Shown here: piece after piece, positions 54,408 to 64,000 of the stretch
Layout: each line of letters opens with the position of its first letter
Position numbering within the stretch: the first letter of the stretch is position 1
Source: Ascaphus truei
Taxonomy: Eukaryota > Chordata > Amphibia > Anura > Ascaphidae
Assembly: GCA_036426205.1 (NCBI GenBank)
Contig: CM071570.1
Location: 48,472,629 to 48,536,628 of the forward strand
DNA: 64,000 bases
Reading direction: 5' to 3'
Notes under the pieces: model-generated
The model's input: the letters and a program-made list of their open reading frames with translations, nothing else
The model's database searches: none
What the model was told of the DNA's origin: nothing
Position numbers and translations under genes: made by a program

Positions 54408-55782
54408 TCCTCTTAGGTGGCTACTGGTTTCTACAAGGGTTTAATTGCCTCAAGGGGTTAACTGGGTGGGTTCACTCAATATCTGCCTCTCTCCCTAGCT
54501 TCCATGGGTTGTGTGATGTCAGTCTAAGGGTATAAATAGCCCCACCTTTTGTTCTAGAAGCTGTTTTCTCAGAGTTCTGACTAGGGTCCTCAATTTAAGT
54601 CCTGTATACAGTATATGTTCTATGTGTCTAGTCTGCAGTTTCTATGTCACTGTTTCTTTTTTTCCAGTTTAGTAACGTGCCCCGATCATTAGGCAGTGCC
54701 TGTTAAAGATCAGGAAGTCTAAGTTTGTAGACAAATGCACTGTTCAGTCTCATAGGGTTGCCCTACTGTAACCTGTACTCCTTTTGAATCGGCCCTACTG
54801 GTCAGTTCTCCTCACATCAGTTAACCTACAAGCTAGTCAACTAAATTAATATGCAATGGGTAACTAAGCCAAATATTGCCTCTGGATATGACTTGAACCT
54901 ACCGGAGGATGATCTCTCTAAAGCTTTTATACGTTGCCAAGTGGATTGTATTGTTTATGTGAAATGTTTTTGGGCGGATGTTCCGTAAATATACTTTATT
55001 TTATAAACGTTCCCGGGGCCTATTTCTATGCTACAGTATGCTTTCATCCATGCCCAGTCATGCCATTAACCTGAACCATCTATATGGCCTCAGAGGCTGA
55101 GCAATTGCCTTCTGGACTAAATCGGATGTGACACCATTCATAGCAGATGAATGGGAGTTAGATATACACATGAAAGTATTGGCTAAAACTTGATGATAGT
55201 TAAATATAGTTGTGTCCTCTTAGATGATTTGATACAGACATCGTCGTGAAATTTACAGTACCAGCTCTTATATTTTGGCATCAGGATGTGTACTGAAGAC
55301 GGTACAACAAATAATAAATGCTGTATGTATATTTGTACACATTACTTATACAATGAATTCTACAAACAAAATAAAACTATATATTATATAATGCAGAAGT
55401 GTGAGCCGTTGAAAGTTGAAGTTCTAGCTAAGGTTTCTGGGTCAGCTAACCATAGCAATCTTATTTTAGCAGCAGCCTATCTACCGTACGTCCTGCTGTT
55501 GTGCAGTCTTCCATTCCAAACATCTTAAGGATAATGCTTGCATTGGTTGTGGGGAATGGCAAGAGATTTTCAGTGCACTCATACAGAAAAGGGTAATCTA
55601 ATCTAAGAAAATGTTTGTGAACCACTTAGAATTGTCACATATTTCAAACCTAAAATGTTATTAGATATTAATCTAAGTACTAATAGTAGATAAGGATAAC
55701 ATGATCACACAAATGTTACAAAAACATTATAACTTCTCAACATTTATTTATCCACAAATGATTAAACATTCAATATCCATGT
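54405..55782. other. Intergenic DNA, no gene recognised
   Basis: A GGGTATAAATAGCCCC box near 54528 is a good TATA context, like an LTR U3 promoter, but no LTR ends or downstream gene were found. Confidence 0.4.
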
Positions 55783-57120
<1,338 letters not shown>

Positions 57121-58340
57121 TATTGCATCAAGAGTACTCCGATCTGAGGAGACAGTATCAAACAGTATTACATGCTGATAATAATAGTAGCTACTTACTT
57201 TTCTGTGAAAAGGTAGAATTCTGGATTAAGCGGGTTTTGGATTTTAATAAACCGCGGGACCCGTGATCAATTTGCGCTTGCTCCTTTCCTCAGGGACATC
57301 CCCGGATTTCTTATTGACCGTCCTAATTTGTCTCGATTCAGTTGTCTTCTTTCAACTGTATATTTCTGAATCTAATTTTGCACAAATAACTAATTTGATA
57401 CAAATTAAATCCTATATAGAAAAATAAACCGTGAATAAAACCGATAAGTCGAAATGTATTTAATCACAATGGCTACAGGAACAAATCAAAAAGCGGCATT
57501 GTTTAAAAAGTTAGCAACAAACTGATTCTGATACTGGCAAAAAAACATAAGAGATTGATAAAATAATATGAAAAAAAGTTCAAATAAAAACAAAAATAAC
57601 ATTGATTGACTGGATGGTATGCACAATAACATGAGCAGAATATGAGGAATAGTAATGAAGTGAGTTGTTGAACCAGTGAGAGGGTATAGTCACCTGTAAT
57701 TTTAGCATAGGCCAAGAATTAGCCAGGCAGAGAAAGGGATCCCACTTTTGGGATGAGCCACTGAGGCCCCCTCCATCATTGGTCCTCCCAGCTCTTCCCC
57801 TGTCAGCGGCCCTGGTCACATGATTTTTTAAAGATTGTTACAAATTACAAATAATAACAAATCAGAGTAACATATTATTCTCATGGGGCCAGGTCTCTCA
57901 AAGTCTGGTCAATTATCAAAGTTGGGGAAAACGCATAACTGTATGGAAAGTTATCTTGTGAGGTATGCAGGGAAGGTCTCATTGGTCTTCAGTGACAAGC
58001 CTTCCAATGCTGTGCCCATGGGATAGTGGTCAGTGTAGGCGGTAAGTAAAACACAGTGTCCAGCCGGGAAGCTAAGTGAATACAGGCCAAAGTGAATTGT
58101 TGCATGGCTAATACAGCAGGTGGCTGGTAGCCGTTCTGTCAAGACATTTTATTGACAGAGTGATAGCTATGCCAAGCCACCAGATTGTTCCAGGGATTGA
58201 ACTCAAACTGGGTGATAAAGGGTTGAGACATTTCCGGAGTGTCCAAGGAAGCAATGTGTGTGGATAATTATTGGGCTGTAGGTTCGCAGGAACTTCCAGG
58301 TCAAGTTTTGCTAGTCTGGGATCTCATTTAGTGATGGCTT
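57121..58340. other. Intergenic DNA, no gene recognised
   Basis: AT-rich, short frames only. A TCAGCGGCCCTGGTCAC phrase near 57806 resembles an hAT terminus (compare CAGGGCCGC at 61412), but no partner end was found. Confidence 0.4.
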
Positions 58341-58379
58341 AGAATTTGCTTTGTTGTTGAGGATAGCTAATAAGAGGAA

Positions 58380-58960
58380 AGGAAAACCATCTATATTTTT
58401 CTTCTTTTTGTCAATATCACTGTGATGTTTCTCAGATCCCTTCCTCTGGCAAGTGTAGTCAGGTGGATATTGTTGTATGTTTGGATGACTATGCCCAAAG
58501 AAGTTCTTGAGGAGGAGAAAATAATATCATTGATGGAGAAGAAGTACTGTATATTCACGATGAAGTCTCAAGGTCTTTTGGTTTTAATGGCCTTGTGGTC
58601 CCAGTCCAGTTCAAACTTTTAAGGCTGGAGGTCCAGGACAAAATTTCTAAAGAGCCTGCATAAATAATCATTAATCTGTCTTTGGTTGATCAATTTAGGA
58701 ATGTCCTTTAAGCAAAGGGTATTCTGCTTTGAGTGGTTGTCCGTGTCTTCTTTAGTATGTTTTATAGAGTTACTGTTGTTTGAGATCAGTGATCTCTTTT
58801 TCAGCTCTGGCTTGCAATTGATCGAGTCTGTTCTTTCGGCAATAAGTTGTAGTTCTTTCTGTAATAGAAGAAAGTTCTGCATTATACCCTTTCTGATATC
58901 AAAGAAGATCTTCTTGAAAGGTCTGCTTGGTTTCTCTCGGACAGATTTACATGTCAGTCT
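58380..58960 (-). pseudogene. L1 ORF1 fragment (coiled coil and RRM)
   Basis: The minus strand gives MQNFLLLQKELQLIAERTD (coiled coil), then IPKLINQRQINDYLCRLF, FELDWDHKAIKTKRP and DFIVNIQYF, the layout of the L1 ORF1 RNA-recognition motif (compare EIDRAHRALG...RDVIVHLHSY in L1 copy 1). Frameshifts and stops throughout. Low sequence identity to copy 1 suggests a different, older L1 family. Confidence 0.65.
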
Positions 58961-60584
58961 TTGTAGATAGGATAAATGTAAGATCTCTTTTTGGGGTCTT
59001 TTAGGGCTTTTGGGGGATCTTGAAAATGTCCCAAAGGAAAGTCAGCACATTTGGAGTCTACTGGTTAAAAAGATACATTTAGCTGCTAGTGTGCAGAGCT
59101 AGCTTGTAAAGGGGCATTGTTGCCCCCATGTATGTGCCTCATTACAAAATGTTTTTAATACACTGTGAATAATACTCAGGTGAAGCTATGTCTGAGTATT
59201 ATTCCCTCTAAAAAAAATAGAACCTAGAGATAGGTCTATAATAAGTTGTACTATTATTTTAATCATTATAGTCACTAATATTTTTGCATATATTTATCAG
59301 CCTCTTTTTATAACAGACATTTAATAATTGTAATCAATATTTTGTGAGGAACATGGTATTGTAAATCAATGTCTTGGACTTTCAAAATGAAAACTCTACC
59401 ATGAATGCATGCTTTGCCACCTTCAAATATTGTTTTGACTGCATCTGCAGTTATAAGCAATGAAGCAATTGAGCAAATAAGCTAATTTCGGTATTAATCC
59501 TGTTTTTCTTATGTATCTGACGGATCTTTACAATACCATGTAGGCACATGTATGGACTGGCTATCAGGACTGGTTATCAGATCACATTTTTTCCCCCGAC
59601 TAGTCGGACACTGATCTGAATGTGCCATGAACTGTTTTAACTTAAATAGCTTTTTTAAAAAAAAGCCTTTGATACTCCTAAATAACAGCACCAATTCTTC
59701 AGCACACCCAGCTAGTTCTTGAGTTCTAGCCATTCTTTCACTGTTTTCCAGGTCTGTTGCGAGTTAATTGTATGACACTGACATATTCTAGGGGTAAAGT
59801 ACAAAGGCTGGCACACACTCAAATTGAAGGCTGGTTAGGATTTTTCTTTCTCCAAACAGTGTCCACTTCCTCAGCTTACTGTCTGTTACAGCAATAAAAA
59901 TGAAGATTATTGTTTGAAACTAGTGATAGTGGTATTATTCATTGGGAACAAAAATAACTTGGTATGTAAACTTTCTACAGGTTGTTTAAAACAGACCACT
60001 AAGTATAATTTCATACTGTAAATGGTATTAAAACTAAATGCTGATGCAGTATGATGGAATACAAGGGTTATAAAAGCAGATGGTAATGCAGTTAATTATA
60101 TACTTAGAGTTTTTGTTTCTATTAATCGAGACTGGACAATGTAGTGCATAGATTTTTTTGACCTAGGCAATTTGAAATCACTAGGTTTAATGAAAACTAA
60201 ATTGTATTAATTACTATTGGGATTGCCTATAATACAGTACTACAAACTTAATTGTAAAAGCTGAATTAAACATCATTTCAATTACAGAAAACAATGGAAG
60301 GTATCCAAAATTGCATTGGCTAAGGCAACAAATGAAGCCAATGGGCAGACTACCAAAACTGTAGTTAGAAGAAATTAAATGATTGAAGCCATGTTTGAAT
60401 AAAGATTTTTTTTAACCAGTTAAAGCCCCGTTAAGTAAAAACACCATCCTTTGTTCTTTTAAGTAACCTTTCAGATAATGTTTGACCCATGTTATGTTTA
60501 TGAAACATGATATAGAGCAGAATAATAATTTAACTGTCATTCCCTTGTATAAACTCATCATTTCAGATTTTGTTAACAATCTTA

Positions 60585-60587
<3 letters not shown>
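58961..60587. other. AT-rich intergenic DNA
   Basis: No supported gene or element. The open frame at 59509-59733 (minus) has no recognisable domain or splice context. Confidence 0.5.

Positions 60588-60629
<42 letters not shown>
60588..60629. repeat. (TA)n microsatellite
   Basis: About 20 TA dinucleotides followed by ATT repeats. Confidence 0.98.
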
Positions 60630-60633
<4 letters not shown>

Positions 60634-60862
60634 ATTATTTATATATTTTGATTTTAGCCAATAGGTGTTTGTTGATTGGTGTATTTTTTTTCTGTTGCAC
60701 TGGGTGATGGGGTACAAATAAAAAAACAAGCACTGAATAAAATACAATGGGTGAACAAAGGCAGTGCACTGCCAGCAAATGATGGAGGAGGCTAATGGTA
60801 GCAAAAAAATCCTTTTAACGAATGAAGGGATCAAACATCACTCCTGGATCACCCAGAAAATG

Positions 60863-60902
60863 CTCACCTAGGCGTTTCGGGCCGTGCGCCTGTTCACCCA
60901 TT
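60863..60902 (-). ncRNA. Degenerate hammerhead-like motif H11
   Basis: Minus strand GGGUGAACA, hairpin GGC-GCACG-GCC, CGAAACGCCUAGGUG. The GAAACGCCUAGG block is well kept, the box is not (UGAACA), and stem I does not pair. No PLE coding is nearby. Confidence 0.3.
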
Positions 60903-61734
60903 CTACTTTTCCTGTTTGGTGGATTGCACGCTGTTCAGGATACCTGATGGGACTGCTCCTCTGGAATCAAAAGTGAGTGTTCTCTTACATACTATACTAA
61001 GTTATTATGGTTGGGACAATCTCTGTACTGTTCATTGTGGTGGTTAGCACTAGGTACTAGTCCCTTGCCCTATTTGGGTATGTTATCATTGCTCACCACC
61101 ATATTGGAGTGTTCCCTACGGAAGAATCATTATCTATTATTGGGACTCATATATTTTGATGCACCGGTTACCCACATTCTGAATAAAATACATTACATGC
61201 TCAAGGGCTTAAATAGCAGCCAGTGATTTCCAGTCCCGGCCTGAGCATTGTATATGTTTCCCTGTGTGCCTGGCCACCTTGGGTTCTAGTAGCTGAGCCC
61301 TTCTTGTTCGTGAGCCTTCCCTGTTGCTGTGCCGCCTGTTGCTGTGGCTTACCATTTCCCCGTGGCTTCCCTGTTCCTGAGCCTTCTGTGTGGCTTGCCT
61401 ATTGCTGTGGTCAGGGCCGCTAACAGAAATCATGGGGCCCAGGACAAATGAAAGGAGCAGGCCCCCCCTCTCCACCATAGCGCACCTACCACGAAAAAAT
61501 ATTTTTTAGCGCGCAACTTTTACTTAACTGTTTCCTTATTGTGATACAGACTACACACCACCCATACTTACCTTTACCGGTGGGTGCTGCTCCTTGCCGC
61601 CAGCCGCTTCCCCCCCCCCTTCCCCTGATATCCCCGGCAGCTGCCAGGGGCGAGAGGGGGGCTCGGGGTAGGGGGGCGCAGGAGGTGGGCGACTGGAGGG
61701 GGCGAGGCGGGCTGGGGCAGGAGGCGCGCATGGG

Positions 61735-61945
61735 GGAAGCTGGTTTGGCGCTTCCCCCTCCGTATCAAGTTGGGAGCGGGGGGGGGGCTTGGTAGCGCAC
61801 GGGGCTGGTGTTGGCGCTTCCCCCTCCGTCACACGTAGGGAGCAGGGGGGCTGGGTTGCACGCGGAGCTTGTTTTGGCGCTTCCCCCTCCGTCTCATGTG
61901 GAGAGCGGAGGGGGGGGGGGCTGGGTTGCTGGGCTGGGTTGCTGG
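61735..61945. repeat. About 68-bp tandem repeat inside the hAT element
   Basis: Three units, each with TTGGCGCTTCCCCCTCCGT followed by a GGGAGC/GAGAGCGG run and GGCTTGG/GGCTGGG. Confidence 0.85.
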
Positions 61946-61957
61946 GGGGAACAGGCA

Positions 61958-62025
61958 GCGGGCCCACAGGCAGCGGACCCACAGGCAGCGGACCCACAGG
62001 CAGCGGGCCCACAGGCAGCGGGCAG
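61958..62025. repeat. 15-bp tandem repeat (CCCACAGGCAGCGG)
   Basis: Five head-to-tail copies of CACAGGCAGCGG(A/G)CC within the hAT element, encoding accidental repeats in several frames. Confidence 0.9.
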
Positions 62026-62414
62026 GACACTCTGCTTGCCCTGCGCATGCGCCCAGAACCATGGGAATCGCAGCCAATTTTTTTCAAAATGTAATTAACT
62101 CGCACCCGGCTGAGCAGGGGGCCCGGGACGCCGGGCCCCCCTGATTCACGGGGACCGGGACGCCAGTACCCTTTGTCCCCCGTTGTTGGCGGCCCTGGCT
62201 GTGGTGTGCCTATCCCTGTGACTTCCCTGTTCATTGGTCTTCCCTGTTGCTGTCCCCGGACCGTGACCCCGACCTCACTGCCTTCTGCCCGCACTGATCT
62301 CTGCCTGTCTCCTGGACTTTGCAACTCTGCCGCAAGCCCTGATCCCTGCTTCCATACTGACCCTACCTCAGCCCTGTGGGTCTGCTTCCTGATCGGAGAC
62401 GAGCACCATCACAT

Positions 62415-64000
62415 GAGGTCAATAATGGAGGAAATAGCTGGGGACAAATGTGACACTGGCAATAAGGAAGTTTCAAACACAGTCAAAAGAAGACCCCAAA
62501 TCCACGCTACTATCGGCTTCCTCTAAAACAGGGCTACTTCCAACAACAACCTGTTCCCCTGACACAGGCTGAAATGCCGCAGGAGCAGACAGTTCCTTAG
62601 GGACGCCAAAAACAGGGGTTGAAGCAGGCTCAGTACTAAGCCTAATCCTGCACCTGCTACAACAGTAATATTTGCTGGTACATCAACCACTGTTAAGGCT
62701 CTTCCACCTGCACTGCCAACTGAGCCACTCTTGCCATTGCTGCCACCACTCATAATAATATATATATTTATTTTAACAAATTAAAAAATGAAGAAAAAAA
62801 TAATATTAATAGAATATATTTTAAAAAAAATAGAAAAAAAAAATAAACAAAAAACTTACCGTACTGTGTGCATGTTTCTCTCTGTCTCTGCCACTCCTGC
62901 TTTTCAAAATACAGATAAGAAGTTGGAGTGGCAATATATAGCTCCGGTTCTGATCTTTAACGGCAAATCCGCTGGCGATTTTTTACAAAGTAATTTTTTC
63001 TTACAATACGATGGCGTATTGTAAATAATCACAATCCGTGGGACAGATTTACGTTAAACCCGACGTCTGATTATTTAAAATCCGAGAAACCGATCCTCAT
63101 GGAGGAATTTTAAATGATCGCCGTGATTTAAAGTTGCAACAATTCTACGGTGGATTTTAACGAGTGGATTGGATTTTTAATGAAAAAAACTGGGAAATGG
63201 ATTTGGACAGGTTTGCCCATTTCTACTATTAGTGATACCTATACTTCTTTGATACTTACTATAGGGATAATATAAAAGTATGGATTGTTTTTTTAATCTG
63301 GTATGGGTTTCAGCGTAACATGCAAATATAGTGCTTTTAGGTGCTGAGACTGAATCTTTCTGACATAACTACTTTCCGTGACTTAATGTTTGGTCAGTTC
63401 CGAAGTGTTCTTTACAGAGCCTCTCTAACATTTATGCTATGCTCTCTATGTAAAAATGTAATATTATACCTTTTAATGGCCAGGAGATGAATTCTCCATA
63501 GATTGTTTTCAAAATGTTATCTCTTTATTTACACATATAGGAAGTTTAAAATGTCTGTACCACTATTACATCTATGAAAAATGCTGTTACTCTGTTTAAA
63601 AGGTATCACAAATTTGCAATGAATGTACATTTCCTCAGAATAAATAGGACTACTAGAACTCAGCAGTTTAACCAACAAATTTGTCAGTAATGCTTGACCT
63701 ACTGTACGAGAAATAGCATAGCGTTATTTCCCAGTGTTAATCGTAGCACTGTTTAGTGAATATTGGATGAGTCTGATTTGCCTCCCTTTATGGTAAACTG
63801 GGAGATAAAGCTTAATAGTTTCAGGAAAAGATAATAAACAACACTATGTTAATTGTTTTTGTGTGCTATTATGGGTTAAGTTCATGTAATCAGAGGATGT
63901 TTGTACTGCGGCGCTCCCCAAAATGTGTGGCTAAAAAATGCTACAACGCCTTTACTATATTAAGAATAATAAAAATATAAATAAGAGGTTGTGTTCGTGG
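62415..64000. other. Intergenic DNA, no gene recognised
   Basis: A-rich at 62760-62860. The stretch 62930-63225 has repeated AATCCG/GGATT motifs and ends GGACAGGTTTGCCCATTTCTAC, resembling the segment at 35113-35280; it is probably an old miniature element with unresolved ends. Confidence 0.4.

Larger units (their letters stand above)
61412..62197. mobile_element. Non-autonomous hAT element, 786 bp, perfect 8-bp duplication
   Basis: Ends CAGGGCCGCTAACA and the inverse TGTTGGCGGCCCTG are flanked by identical GCTGTGGT (61404-61411 and 62198-62205). The size of the duplication and the CAGGG ends place it in hAT. It is GC- and G-run-rich and carries two internal tandem arrays. The long open frames across it (both strands) show no transposase motif. 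Confidence 0.9.
61236..62414 (+). repeat. Dispersed repeat family R2, copy 2, split by an hAT element
   Basis: The part after 62198 matches 54070-54298 and ends in the same GAGACGAGCACCATCACA. The part before 61411 is CT-rich with repeated CCTGTTGCTGTG phrases. The hAT insertion at 61412-62197 interrupts it. Confidence 0.55.

Noticed and set aside
54528..54543. TATAAATA box as a host promoter
   Set aside because: Good sequence context, but no gene, LTR ends or initiator evidence downstream; left as a note only.
59509..59733. Minus-strand frame starting MARTQEL, reminiscent of Tc1 transposase starts (MAKTKEL)
   Set aside because: Similarity ends after the first few residues and no Tc1 termini or later motifs follow.
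61551..62324. 257-residue Pro-rich minus-strand frame
   Set aside because: It spans the GC-rich hAT element, its internal tandem repeats and its boundary with the host repeat; there is no transposase motif and it crosses the target duplication.

Overview
This window is eukaryotic repeat-rich DNA, most likely from an amphibian (a frog is my best guess). I base that on long AT-rich intergenic DNA with no bacterial-style gene packing, L1-type LINEs, Tc1 transposons, hAT and Tigger-like miniature elements, LTR retrotransposons with TG...CA ends, and above all many Penelope-like elements (PLEs) with GIY-YIG endonuclease domains. I see no complete host gene. The only candidate host coding sequence is a 115-nt exon-like segment at 10817-10931 on the minus strand with good splice signals; I could not identify the protein.

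Layout. 1-3196: a rearranged LTR element (minus). 4071-7235: about 3 kb of a 24-25 bp C-rich minisatellite in three blocks, the first two separated by a miniature inverted-repeat element. 7341-8952: two copies of one GC-rich miniature element. 8953-13490: AT-rich DNA with the exon candidate, a Tigger-like element and a small hAT relic. 13491-22800: nested Penelope and Tc1 debris; a single Tc1 copy is cut into three pieces by two PLE insertions (14653-16661 and 17284-20762). 25479-34498: three LTR insertions, including a 4.9 kb element with two 830-bp LTRs (27852-32789) whose only long reading frame matches no retroviral protein I recognise. 36044-45640: a PLE followed by a 5'-truncated L1 on the plus strand that has been split by at least three later PLE-type insertions. 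46803-52802: a 6.0 kb L1 on the minus strand with an exact 18-bp target-site duplication and both ORFs recognisable but broken. 52821-64000: a second Tc1 copy, an L1 ORF1 relic, and a 786-bp hAT element with a perfect 8-bp duplication sitting inside an older dispersed repeat.

Recurring theme. Six Penelope endonuclease remnants are present. The PLE-type DNA contains about eleven hammerhead-ribozyme-like motifs (a UGAUGA-type box, a short hairpin, then GAAAC). One keeps the classical CUGAUGA/GAAA core; several carry UUGAUAA, in which the two bases that pair in the hammerhead active site appear to have changed together. Long inverted repeats flank or lie inside several PLE insertions. The palindrome TGACGTCA occurs at least nine times in the window, mostly inside repeats, against about one expected by chance.

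Nearly all coding sequence here is dead transposon protein. Boundaries quoted for nested insertions were found by matching interrupted reading frames and target-site duplications by eye. No alignment or database search was run.
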